A stretch of 64,000 nt of DNA from Rhyacophila brunnea. Lineage: Eukaryota; Arthropoda; Insecta; Trichoptera; Rhyacophilidae. Within the stretch, counting starts at the first letter, position 1. The number at the start of each line of letters is the position of its first letter. The notes beneath the pieces were generated by a model. It saw nothing but the letters and a program-made list of their open reading frames with translations. It was not told the origin of the DNA and made no database searches. The position numbers and the translations under genes were made by a program. This document shows, piece after piece, positions 1-10,609 of the stretch. Location of the stretch: the NCBI GenBank assembly GCA_022495005.1, contig JAGYXB010001352.1:1240001-1304000 (forward strand). Direction: 5' to 3'.

Positions 1-1590
1 TTAAAAGCGATTGTGATCGACCAGGAGTGAAAATTGATTTTACAATGATTCCTAGCTGTTCTTTCACATAGATAGGTAACACATAAATCATTTTTAATTA
101 CTTATATATGGAAGGCTCTTCGTCTTATTTATTAAAACAATCAGTCATCTGTCAAAATGATGTTTTTAAAAATAATTTATCAAATTATTAATTAACTTCA
201 AGGACATCTCTTATAGACACATCTTCTTCTCACACGTTAATCATACTAACTTTTATTCTAATCTAAATAATGGTATGTATGTACATACATATACAACGGG
301 CAATCTATCAGTTAAATTCAAAAATCAATAATAAAACGACAGACTAAAGAGGCTCAAGGATTGTATTTTTCGGTACCTTTTAAGTAACCGGACAAAACAG
401 AACAGTAACAAAACAGAACAGCCAGTGGAAAAATAAAACATTCATTTTTGTCCTATATATTTATTAATTGAATACTTATAAAACTTAAGTTTATAAAATA
501 AATATATATAAATGTTCAATATAATTACTGCATGTTGGCCATTTGGCGTAAAAACTTCAATTTATCTGCTTGATTTTGATAATCGTGCACAACTCCACAG
601 AATTATTAAATTATTTATTTAGTTGTACCTAGGTCATCCAAGTATTTTGAACATATTATTAGATTGGTTTAGACGAAATATACCTAGCTTGCCAGCAACA
701 GCGAGTTGAGTCCCGTTTAATTGAGGCTTTCCAGTGATTAGGAATGCAAAATGTATATAATTTGATTTTTTTCGGCGTATTGAAAACCTGTGTTATTAAA
801 AAAATCTTCACAATATATTGTGGAGATACTACGACAATTTCAATAATGTTATATTTTTCCTATAATGTCATAGTTCTGTTTATCGGTGTCCTGTTTTCTC
901 ACTGTTCTGTTTCTTCGTGTTCTGTATATTCATGGAACCGTTTTTTTCGATATTCGACAAAGTTCTCTCGCGAATAACATCTACAATGGTTATTGGCATT
1001 ATATCTAAGAGTAAACTGACGTTTTGTTTCCATACATTTAGTTATAATTTATAATAAGGAACTACTGTAAATTTTATGAGATTTAGATTTCGTATGTACC
1101 TACTTCCTGGGTCTATTCAAATGTTGCATAATGAAAACTACTTTATAATGCAATAGCGATCGCCGACGACTTTACCCACATAAAATACAGAAAATCGTAC
1201 ATAGAGTGTGTGAGGATGAGATTAGGTGGAAGTTGTTTTATAAATTATTCAGATACAGTTTACATACATATATATTTTCGCCGTTTTGTTTATATTTAAG
1301 TATTTGCATCATATAATATAATATTGCCTTATTATAATTAATAATATTCGATAATCTAAATAATAAAAAAACCGATTAGATATTTTAATATCCGTGTTTT
1401 TACGAAAGTGTTTACTAAAATATTACAATATTAAAATCTATATTTATCGAATAGTGATTCAACAGTCACGTCAAAGTTATCAACTGGTTGATATCAATTG
1501 CGTATCCAGACCTATTGCAAAACTGCATTGTACATTAAATTATCTGTGTGCTTTGACAGAATACACTTAGAGAACCTTCGGATAATACCA
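1..1590. other. AT-rich stretch without recognised gene
   Basis: I see no convincing coding exon, RNA gene or transposon terminus here. The 77-codon open frame at 744-977 has low-complexity composition and no recognisable motif. Short AT repeats and GTATGTACATACATA-type words are the only structure. Confidence 0.5.
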
Positions 1591-1608
1591 AAAGGGTCTT
1601 AAAGCCAG

Positions 1609-1654
1609 TCAGTGCATCATCCATCTCCGGGTGAAGAACGCGTTCCAAATATGG
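1609..1654 (+). promoter_or_regulatory. Candidate Inr promoter with very short first coding exon
   Basis: An arthropod-style initiator TCAGTG lies at 1609-1614. About 40 bases downstream is ATGG followed at once by a near-consensus splice donor, GTGAGT (1655-1660). This would make a first exon coding only the start Met plus the first base of the next codon, a layout known in insect genes. The sequence between is locally richer in C and G than its surroundings. No downstream exon could be identified and no TATA box is obvious. Seen: the Inr-like word, the ATG and the donor. Inferred: that they work together. Chance occurrence is quite possible. Confidence 0.25.
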
Positions 1655-1992
1655 GTGAGTAGAATTTACAATACGGTGGAAAGTTAGTGATGTACACGAA
1701 CCGGATGTTAAACTCTGGACATCTATACGATCCGGTAGTTAGTGCTGACACGGTAAGAAAAAAAAATACGTGTAATCTCAAATCGTGTATTTATTAACAA
1801 TCGAGTGATTGACCCTGAGGGCAAACTAGCGGAAGCCAATTGATGCCTTCGAAATATGCTGTTGGCGCCGAATGCTTAATATTTCTTGTACATAGCACAT
1901 GACGAACCAGTCAATCATCTAGTCTAGAGACTACAGATAAAGGAATGGCTCTCGACAATATGTCTGAGACGCATTCTGCAGTTTTTTTTTTT

Positions 1993-2541
1993 AAGTTATA
2001 CTTCTTTTGGCGCGTTTGGAGAATCAGAGTGTATTTTTGGCGTGTGACATGTAACAGATAATTTATTTTTTCACACGAAAATAAACGAAATAAACGCACT
2101 TGATTGGATTCGAACCACCGATTGTACGGTTATCAGCCGAACGCACTACCTTTACGCCACAGTATGATACTGCAATCGTGATGATTATACAGTATAATAT
2201 TATAGTTTAGAATTGTTACGTTGCCTAGGCAGAGAATTGATTATTGTCGGCCATTTACAATTCCTTACGCAAACAAACGATTAAACGTCAGAGTGACAGT
2301 TGGTACTTTAAAAATAAAAACAACGAGAAACCATTATATAATTTAGTAACATAAGTTAAAGTGTATAGAAATAAACCAACGGCGTTATAATACTCGGTCC
2401 TTTTTCTTGAGTGTGTAATTTAAGAAGATAATTAAGAGCTAGTCAATGAATCTAGTTTATCACAAGTTTTGTTTTTGTTTTGTTACGCCAAAGAAGTATA
2501 ACTTCTAACGCGCGTACATAAGTACACACACCGATTTTTTT
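1993..2541 (-). repeat. tRNA-containing hybrid repeat, copy 1
   Basis: This ~550 bp block is repeated in reverse complement at 62341-62870, with only scattered differences over almost its full length. Reading the minus strand, it starts after an A-rich run near CGGTGTGTGTAC, then shows the tip AAGTTATACTTCTTTGGCG (2486-2504). A ~70 bp tRNA-like module follows at 2101-2164, then an inverted copy of the tip (1993-2012), and it ends in a T/A run at 1981-1992 that reads as poly(A). Inverted tips suggest a DNA transposon, while the pol III-like module and A-tail suggest a SINE. I could not define a target-site duplication. The family was not recognised. Confidence 0.7.
2101..2164 (-). other. tRNA-like module (pol III A and B boxes)
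   Basis: On the minus strand there is an A-box-like TGGCGTAAAGGTAG (about 2147-2159) and a perfect B-box GGTTCGAATCC (2106-2116), spaced as in a tRNA. Between them, TTCGG-CTGATAA-CCGTA can form an anticodon-like arm, whose loop would hold GAT. No clean acceptor or T stem closes, so this is a tRNA-derived module and not a functional tRNA gene. The homologous module at 62699-62764 has a decayed B-box. Confidence 0.6.
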
Positions 2542-2559
2542 TTACATAATGTTCGGCGC

Positions 2560-4150
2560 GGACCAGATAACTTGGAGAGACTGGTGGTTTTGGGTAGAGG
2601 AAGAGCAGCGACCAAGTGAAAGAGTTTACTGTGGGCAGCCTTCACTTGCTTCCTTGAGCGGAAAGTCTTGGTCGCTCAGAAGATGACAAAATTTCAAAAT
2701 GATCACGATTCACGATCCATGGCCATGGGGGAACACCAAGAAGATAGATGAACAGTAACTGATATATAAATTACTACATGATATCGATAAAATATGCCAG
2801 CGGCGCTATTCAATTAACTTATTTTATCTTACTAAACTGTTGCATTTTAAATTGAAGTTGTGTTTTGTAATAGGCTTTTACACACGCTGTCAATAAACTG
2901 CGAACCATGGTAGGGCACACTCGAGACACTGTGGTCAAATGGGTGAAAAGCAAGTCCTAAACTAACCATAAGTGCGAGTGAGAAAGCATTCGGCACGCGT
3001 ATAATCTCCGAAATATGTGTTAAAGTGAGATATAAGAATGATGAATAATCAACTTAGTGAAACTAGGTAAATATTGGTTTGACTTATGTGCTCAGGGCAG
3101 AACTGGGAGTACCTACGCGATGCTGAAATATATAGTTTTTTGTATGCGAATATAAAGTTACTGGTCAACATTTTTAGTTAATTTAACAAAAAATATGGTT
3201 AACTGTGTTATGTCTAAATTTGGCAACTGTACCGAGAAGCAAGATAATAGTATAACGTTTCCTATTATGTAGGTTAATAATAATTAATTTGAGGTTATAG
3301 GTACTGTGTGTCATACACAAAGAAGCCGGCTTCATATAGCCGGACAATAACCCTACGTCTTTAGTATTATTGCTCTGAAGGGTAAAGCATGCAACAGTGG
3401 TTTTCATAAAAGATAATATCCACCAAATACTAACGTGATCCTAAAAATTGAGAAAATAATGAAATTCTGGAGCGATATCCTGTAGCCATTAAATGGTACC
3501 CGGCACGACCCGCGAACCGGTTGTTATAATATACAATAATTAGATTTCCACCACTGGGCGCACTGGAAAACCACTAAAGACCCGTAGATACCGGTATTCG
3601 AGTACACAAGTACCTAAATATAGTATATTATTGAACAAGACGGTGCAACCGGGTCGACCAGTTCAATTGATTCATAGAAAATCTCCTTCTTCCCTCTCCC
3701 CTCCCGCCGGCGTCCTCTGGAATCCAGACGGAGGTTGGCTAGTATTCCGTATCAATTGAGTTCACGAGAGAATTGAATGCATTTGTGCTTCGATGTTCAT
3801 ATGGGTGAAAAGGACGTACTTACAGTACTTATGTCGAAAATTAGTATTTAAACAATGGTCACTTTTGCCACAAATATTATTATTTTTTAAAGTTATAAAA
3901 ACACAGATAATATACCTACTCCGTCATGTTAATGCAGAATAAATTATTCTAAGTAACATTTGAAACATTTCACAGGAGAGAGAGAGTCTACCTCAAGTAT
4001 TCATTCATTGTACATCCTGTGATAAAACTACAGAACAAAAAAAAATATTTTAGTATAAAAGTATTTTTATTTTTTTCATTATAAATAAAAATATGTTTTA
4101 GCAAAGGTCAAGCGTCTGTTGCGAAGTCACGCTAACAAGCCAATAGTCAA
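2560..4150. other. No recognised gene; short GC-rich patches
   Basis: No homology was recognised. Patches at about 2555-2740 and 3640-3740 are richer in G+C than the surroundings, with no usable long frame. The 74-codon minus frame at 3183-3407 has no recognisable motif and is probably chance. Confidence 0.45.
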
Positions 4151-4153
4151 ATA

Positions 4154-4438
4154 ATGCTTGACGTTGGTCATTATTGCAATATTAATAAAATTATATTCAA
4201 AAATACACCTGCTTTTACTAATATTACAATTCAAGTGTCAGTCTCTGTTTTATTTAAATATTTACTTTTGATCAACATTTTGACTAGTTTTTTTAGTATT
4301 ATCTGCCTATACGTTTGTTCAATTATTAGATACTCAAAAACTACACTACCAATATTGATGAAACATAGGTACACAGCAATTTCTTTTATTGTGTTAACTG
4401 TTAATTCATGGTGGAAATTTATTGTATTCTTGATTTAA
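4154..4438 (+). other. Repeat-linked hydrophobic ORF, 94 codons, unknown
   Basis: The open frame encodes a very hydrophobic peptide with two likely membrane stretches, roughly residues 27-57 and 77-94, and Trp-Trp at 86-87. Its last ~20 codons recur at 30466-30530, where the frame and a stop at nearly the same place are kept but several amino acids differ. It is followed directly by a hairpin (4441-4545), and the same flank follows the second copy. This suggests the ORF belongs to a dispersed repeat or duplicated segment. A decayed membrane-protein exon such as a chemoreceptor fragment is possible, but I do not recognise a family signature. The frame may be fortuitous. Confidence 0.25.
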
Positions 4439-4440
4439 TT

Positions 4441-4545
4441 TAATAAAACGCATTTTAAGTACTTTTTCCACTTTTTCAGTTGAAAATGTCCCCAAAATTT
4501 ATTTATTAAAAGTGGAAAAAGTACTAAAAAAATGCGTTTTATTAA
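4441..4545. repeat. Inverted repeat (hairpin), ~37 bp arms
   Basis: The arm TAATAAAACGCATTTTAAGT... at 4441-4477 is repeated as its near-exact complement at 4508-4544 across a ~30 bp loop. A diverged single arm follows the related segment at 30530-30565. Confidence 0.7.
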
Positions 4546-5025
4546 ACTACATTATTGATACCAATTTGGCACAGTTTCATCTTGGTACCTCAATTTTTTA
4601 TCAAGTTAATATTAAACTTCACAAAAATAACATAGATGCTTGGTCAGATATCAGTGGTGGAGTGGTCAGTATCAAATTTCGATGTCAATGCTAGTTATTC
4701 ATTGCTTATACCTACTTCGATTGCAATTACTGTTTATAGAAAATGATGAATGTTTCATATTTAAAAAAAATGTAATACGTTAATAATTAATATGATAACT
4801 CGCAATTTAGTGCCGCGTCCTCACTGCATATAATTATATAGATGGCCTAGAGATAGAAGGGCGCGCTCCTAGAGCCAATCTCATTAATTTGAAGAAATCA
4901 AATCGATCCAGTGTCTAAATAATCCTTAATTCTGTATCCTAACTATCTGTTTGTTTTATCTCCGTATTTCGCGGGCTATCGATTATGTCGACTAATCGTA
5001 GTATACTTAGGTACTTCCCGAGGAG

Positions 5026-5523
5026 TAGAGTTGGGCATTTCCCGAGAAAATCTCAATCTCGAGATTCGGGATTTCCCGAAATGATGAAATTTTGAATTCT
5101 CGAGAATTCTCGAGACATCGGTAAATTAAAAAAAAACTGTAAAAATCCTAAAATCAGTATAAAAACTATGATATTATTTTTTATTTATGTAAGAAGACAA
5201 ACAAAATAGAAGTAGGAAAACAAAAATTATTAAAAACATTACTTATTAAAATGGAATTTCAAAAAACACAGACTGTCAATTGCTGCGTTTGCAAAAATTG
5301 CGCTCATTTTGAGTGGACGTTGGCTTAAATGTGTTAAATGCCCCGACCAATCTTTGTATTTTCTGTCCACTTTTTTCATATAGAAAATCGTTTTTTTTTT
5401 CAATTAATATTTCATAATAAAAAAATCTCGAAATGTTAAAAATTTCAATTTCGAGATTCGGGATGGAAAATCTCGAAAATTTCTCGAGAATTACCATCAG
5501 GAAATTCCCGTAACCCAACTCTA
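5026..5523 (-). mobile_element. Nonautonomous hAT-like element with transposase remnant
   Basis: The tips TAGAGTTGGG at 5026-5035 and CCCAACTCTA at 5514-5523 form terminal inverted repeats, followed inward on both sides by CTCGAGA-rich subterminal sequence (ATTTCCCGAGAAAATCTC and its mirror). On the minus strand at about 5294-5329 a short run, FKPTSTQNERNF, resembles the C-terminal dimerisation motif of hAT transposases (pattern PTSxxxERxFS). The rest of the transposase is missing, so this is a deletion derivative moved in trans. No 8-bp target duplication was found; the flanks CTTAGGTAC and CTAGGTAC are similar but not adjacent to the tips. Confidence 0.65.
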
Positions 5524-5529
5524 GGTACA

Positions 5530-5930
5530 CGCAATCGTGATTCTATACGTAGAATTCTACTCATTAATTAAATCTTCAGTTCATTCCATTTTCGTCGAAA
5601 GGATTCATTATATTTATGAGTAACCCGCTACGGCAGCCATGACCTCCGAGGGGACATCATGCCACTGTGCCAATAAGCAAAAATACCGCCGCTAATAATT
5701 GACAATCATTTTGTATCATTAAATCTCCACGTATCACCAACTGAGAGGCGCAATCGCGGCGGTCATTAATGGCTATATCTGATGGAAATTTAATACGTCT
5801 GCAAAAAAACAACTTCCGCTGATCAAAAACGTGCGGGTTGTTTAATGGATTAGATTTGATTACATATTTTCTAGATTACAAAACTTAAATATATATTAAA
5901 TAGACCTTCAATGGTAAATTTTATTTAACA
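5530..5930. other. Unannotated; possible conserved non-coding block
   Basis: No gene was recognised. The 5620-5780 part is unusually mixed in composition for this window and holds TAATAATTGACAATCATT, a string of homeodomain-like TAAT sites, between CCGCCGC and GCGGCGG. This could be an enhancer, but nothing proves it. Confidence 0.25.
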
Positions 5931-5935
5931 TATGC

Positions 5936-6186
5936 ATGCATCATCATCGACATCAGCTTGAATCTATCCACTGCTGGATGAAGGCCTCTTCAAGCTGCGT
6001 CGACTTCTCTCGGTCCTGTGCATTGCGTTGCCACGTATATCCGCATAACTTTATCATTTCATCGATGCAGCGGCCTCTAGGTCTTCCTTGCGGACGTTTT
6101 GTACCTCTTGGATACCACTGGATGACTAAATTTGTCCAACGATTGTCTCTTCTTCGAGCTATGTGGACATATATATTATGAGGCAT
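5936..6186 (-). mobile_element. RTE-like LINE 3' end, truncated
   Basis: Read on the minus strand, the 77-codon frame contains HIARRRDNRWTNLVIQWYPR, then a GRPRGR block, then AQDR and EEAFIQQW. This is the standard C-terminal tail of the insect endonuclease-reverse transcriptase LINEs (RTE-like). It is followed by a short ATGATGATG tract at the element's 3' end (around 5936-5947). Only the last ~75 residues survive; the catalytic reverse transcriptase and endonuclease are absent, as expected from 5' truncation on insertion. The frame is open, so this may be a fairly young copy. Confidence 0.8.
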
Positions 6187-6189
6187 TGT

Positions 6190-7635
6190 TATTTAAATAA
6201 ATTTCTCCCAAAGATGTCGAAAACCTCCTTCTATGAAAATATATCGTCACCGCAATACTACAACTAGATAACTCTGATTATTTGGTCATTGTTGGGAAAA
6301 TGAAATTTAAACTTTACTTGATTAACATAACTCTAGGCTATAATTATTATTTTAAATAAAAATTATTGGAAATTGCGCTTGTCTAATAATTGTTTTAATT
6401 GTTCTAGTTGATTTTAAAGTTATCAAATATTTTCAAACACAAAATAAATACAGTTCCCATTAACTTCTGATCTACCTAGTTTTATCATTTTGTAGAGAAG
6501 GAAATGTAGAATCATATTGAATAGCTATCTCAAAAACAGTGAAAATCAAGTTATCAAGTTGTAGTAGAGAGGTGACGATGTAAAATTGAAGCAAGAAAAG
6601 CACCACTGGTCCACTTATTAAGTTAGCTACAAATGACTTCGCATTGCAGGGTCTTTGCCAAGTACTTCACTCTACTGCTATGACTTTTATTTGCCAATTT
6701 ACAGGGCGTATAAAAAGTCAATACACGTGGAGTACATAATCAGCCAGTAATAACTACACTTAGATATTGTTATTTAGTTAAAGAATCCTGTAAAAGTTGT
6801 GCAAAACCATTTATAACTGCACCCCAGTGGTCACAACATAGAAAATGGCCGCCATATTATGTGAATAAGAAAATCGGAATGGCAACTGAGCAATGTTATT
6901 GTTTATGGTGTTTACCAACCTAACCATGCTTTACGCGTTTGCTGAATAATTTCAAATGTCATACAAAAATAATGTATAAATCTTCATTATATTTATAGCC
7001 AAAATTCTTCGGTTGTATAAATAATTAATGTTAAATAATTTGTGAAAATTAATTAAGTAGGTATTATTAATTATATTATATAATACTTATATATGACTTG
7101 ATTTATCTGTACGCATGATAGAAAACATAATTTATGATAATTTGATGAATATGAATTTATAATATTATGTAAATGTGCAGGAGAGAGCGAGGCAGGGAAA
7201 CGACGTATTAAATGGGGTACGGTGAAAGAAAAGATATACGTAAACGCAAATTCTATATATGAAAAATATACTGACACGAAAATAAAATTTTAATTTTAAT
7301 CGGGTCATGAAAGAAAACAAAATAAGTAATACTCTCATAATAGTTTCACATTGATAGGTTACATTGTCACGTTGTATTTTTTCCAATTTAATTATATATT
7401 ATTATAAAATGATATTCTCTGAAGTAAATGACACCGTAATTAGTGGGCGAATGAAGTGATGAAGCAGTGGATTATTTGACAAAATGTATGTTTCTAAGAA
7501 AAAGAAACTACTCATAGGTACGAATACCAGAAGTGAATCAAATTCATATTTTTTTTCCTATTTGTGATTGAATCCAGGATATGATATGAACTCACATGCT
7601 TTATATTCACCAACCACCACGTCTCCACACCTTTC
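6190..7635. other. No recognised gene
   Basis: The open frames at 7071-7386 on the minus strand overlap each other in different frames and have no known motif. I see no repeat family boundary here. Confidence 0.5.
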
Positions 7636-7636
7636 A

Positions 7637-7943
7637 GTGGGTCTATTCTATACTTATCGAACACTAAATTGATAAATAGTATCAAACTTAGGGTAGGTTT
7701 GTATCAAAATATTAGCACTTATTGTAACAATTACACGAAGCCGGTTTTTATTGTTGCAATAAGTGCGATATTTTAACAGCAGCAAGATAGGTGCTGTTAA
7801 AATATAGCACTTATTGCAACAATAAAACCGGCTTCGTGTAATTGTTACAATAAGTGCTAATATTTTGATACAAACCTACCCTAAGTTTGATAATATTTTT
7901 CACTTTATCACTTTAGCGGTCGATAAGCATAGAATAGACCCAC
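7637..7943. mobile_element. Foldback element with near-perfect long hairpin
   Basis: The ends GTGGGTCTATTCTAT (7638 on) and ATAGAATAGACCCAC (to 7942) are inverted. Further in, arms of about 100 bp starting CTTAGGGTAGGTTTGTATC (7688 on) and mirrored up to 7893 differ at only one or two positions and flank a short loop near 7781-7795. The same building blocks occur at 20615-20700 (one arm) and 47852-48035 (short version). No coding capacity. It looks like a nonautonomous foldback DNA transposon or MITE. Confidence 0.8.
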
Positions 7944-7944
7944 A

Positions 7945-9600
7945 GGTGTATATCACGGCGTTACGAATGATAAGGTAGTAAAGGTTCCTATAATGATTTA
8001 TATTACTAGTTCCGTTAAATCCAGTTGAAAGGAGGCGTTATAAAGCCACCATTTTTACATGAACCCAACGGGTTGAACGAAAGGCTATTATTCCTCCATT
8101 CCCCGTAAAAACGACTATTACGACAATCTTCACATATATGTAATTTATCTAACGTTTTATAGAGTAACATAAAAATGTGCTAACCCAAAATATGAAACAA
8201 TCATAATTATTTCATCTGTTCCGTAAAACTGACTTTCTGTAATTTAGTTGGTATAGTTCACGTTTATAAAAGTAAATTAAAAGTAACATGTGAAATGATT
8301 CATGAATTAAAAACAATTTAACGATGGACTCATCTGCCATAGGGGCAGACATTACTGTTAGTTACGGTGACCATGCATAATAATATATTAGTAGGAACCA
8401 AAATTCATATAAGTACAAAATTTAAAATATCGACTATTTTTTTTAATTGAACAAAGGCTTTAACTGCGACCTGCTATCTAATCGCCTTAATTCTGTGTGA
8501 GGATCCGTTATTCAGCCCTCTCCCTCAAATTTACTATAACTTCATTCCTCCCCAATAATGCCAGGGCACATTTCAGTTCATCGGCGTTCTCAAAGACATA
8601 TTTAAGTCGCAGTTATATAAACGTACATAGGAATGTATTGTAAAAAAATTGATATATTGTAATTCATGTAATTGTATAAGTAAATATATATTTTAATATT
8701 AAAATAAAACGAGAAAACATGTTCAAAAACGTTAAAAGGGTTGAAACTGCAACATTAGCGTTTTCTATTTTGGTATTTTTAAAAGTTGTATGATTGCTAC
8801 TCTTGCAATTCGCGATAGTAAAATCTTCATGCAACTCTTTGTCGTAAACACATTTTCTTTTAGTACGGTATCATACCTATGCAGTAATTCAATAGGTCTT
8901 CAGAGGTTACCTTCTCAAAATTACATTGATGGCAGAAAGTACAGTGGGAATAAAATTAATTATAGTACTACGTGTAATATATCTACGTAGTCAAGTCAAA
9001 TCAGATATTGTTGTACAGGTATTAAAACTGAATTTCTATACTTGAACGGGAAAACAAATTGCAGAGTTTTTGTAAAGAATAAAACCTAAAAATAAATTCC
9101 TATCCTCTATAATAAAAAAAGTATGGTCACCGTACTTTAATATGCTGTACGGTCAAGTCTCAATTATTATCAGCAATTTGAGAGGGTCATTTATTGTGGG
9201 AGAGAAATTTAATGTTGAAAATTTTCAGCCATATTAGACAAATCCCTTTTTGCGTTAATCCGGATTAAGCTCAAGTATCTATCACGATGGACATAGTTAC
9301 GAAAATGTTACCCACAGTTATAATCACACTACGGTATGCACTTATGTGTATTGCGACGTTTTCACGAAGCTGAGATAATTAGCTTTAAAGTGTTATGGAT
9401 CAAATCGGCGCAAATGGTGTCTAATTCAAAATATACTATCCGGACCCGAAAGGCGAAGTGGGTTAATGTAAAACCGCAAATTTTTCAGTAAGGGCAAACA
9501 GCACACTCATATGGTTTTCGTCCGCTGTTCATTTATTTAGCGACGACCGTTAAACGTTAGCCGCCAACTAATAATATGTGCGCCAAACGGCGGAGATTAT
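7945..9600. other. No recognised gene; trace SINE-like fragment
   Basis: At about 8058-8100 the string GAACCCAACGGGTTGAACGAAAGGCTA weakly resembles the body of the SINE-1 family described at 59655. The 66-codon frame at 8790-8990 has no recognisable features. Confidence 0.4.
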
Positions 9601-9609
9601 ATTAACAGA

Positions 9610-9790
9610 TTTTTTATGATTACGAGAAATGGATCTTAGCCACTTGCTCAACCTATTGAGTCCATACTCTGACTTCAAAGACATTGAAAAATTTTAGATC
9701 CGGTATTCGAATACGGGACCCACGAGTCCAACATTCCCTCTATTTTTTCTATTATGTGTGCGGATCATCAACGCATCTGAGCAGTGGCGT
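9610..9790 (-). mobile_element. SINE-1 copy, diverged
   Basis: The minus strand reads GGACTCAATAGGTTGAGCAAGTGGCTAAGATCCATTTCTCG in two adjoining parts, matching the body of the better copies at 38560 and 59655. Upstream is a B-box-like GTATTCGAATACC (around 9695-9707). The tRNA-related head is eroded. Confidence 0.6.
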
Positions 9791-9880
9791 AACTAGGGTC
9801 GGTGTCACCCGACAGTGACGGGCCGTCACCCGTTGCGGTAAATTTACACCCCCCCCCCCCCACAAACACACACATAGGTA
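9782..9880 (+). mobile_element. DNA transposon terminus (CAGTGGCGTAACTAGGG) with poly-C
   Basis: CAGTGGCGTAACTAGGGTCG at 9782 is a typical CAGTGGCG-type terminal sequence, and it is followed by CACCCG-rich DNA and a run of about 14 C (9849-9862). I could not find the mirrored right end nearby, so it is either a fragment or its other end has decayed. It abuts the SINE-1 copy. Confidence 0.4.
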
Positions 9881-10331
9881 CAATTTTTCATTAAAACTTA
9901 TATTTTAAGGAATTTATTAATTTCAGTGATTTTATATAATAGTAACACTAACAACGATAATTTTTGAAGAAAATAAAATAATATACACACAGGTAGTCAT
10001 CGATAAACACTAAAAAACATATCTTCTTTTCGTATACTTTGCCACGCGACAGAACAGGACAGATATAGTGATCCCGCTCGACGTTAAATTTTACTTGCCT
10101 GCTCGCGTTAGTCGCACTTGATCTTCGCATTCCGAGAAACGAGTAGAAGAATTGTGCATGCGATGGTTTCGTGCATTCGAGCAAAACTCGAGGAAACTCT
10201 CTTTTACAATATTTTTGTGTGAGGACTGTATGGGGGATGAAAACATGTGTGCGGACACATATTGGTAGGTGTGAGCGCGCACACCTTACAGGGAACATTT
10301 ACAGGCCACGACACTGTCACCCGACGCGACT

Positions 10332-10352
10332 TGGATGTTTAACATCCAAGTC
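10332..10352. repeat. Perfect small hairpin
   Basis: CTTGGATGT and ACATCCAAG form 9-bp perfect arms around TTA. Confidence 0.6.
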
Positions 10353-10418
10353 TTTTAGTTAATCGACTGTTAAGCAGGTCTTGTGCTTCTTCTGTCGAAA
10401 GCTTGCGAGATATATGCC

Positions 10419-10607
10419 TAAAGCCTCAATTACATTGAGCTTCTTTACGAGCTGTGTGTTGGCGAATTTATAATCTGCCTGTAAAGTCGCCCAGTGTAAT
10501 CATCGAACAAGCTAACATGTTCGATGATTACACTGGGCGACTTTAGAGGCAGATTATCAATTCGCCAACAAACAGCTCGTAAAGCAGCTCAATGTAATTG
10601 AGGCTTA
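10419..10607. repeat. Long inverted repeat, ~90 bp arms
   Basis: The left arm starts TAAAGCCTCAATTACATTGA (10419) and runs to CATCGAACA; the right arm is its complement from TGTTCGATG to GAGGCTTA (10607). I count only about five mismatches across ~89 bp, with a loop of a few bases (AGCTAACA). Part of the arm is recognisable at 55118-55190. No ORF. This is probably a foldback MITE; a short CTAAA on both edges might be a target duplication. Confidence 0.8.
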
Positions 10608-10609
10608 AC

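Noticed and set aside
744..977. 77-codon ORF near the left edge
   Set aside because: No motif, low-complexity hydrophobic content, no supporting splice or promoter signals.
2101..2164. A functional tRNA gene (anticodon-like GAT) on the minus strand
   Set aside because: A and B boxes are good, but no 7-bp acceptor stem or clean T stem closes, and the module is part of a repeat present elsewhere.
9948..10298. 116-codon minus ORF
   Set aside because: Overlaps two other frames over the same bases, low-complexity end, no recognisable domain.
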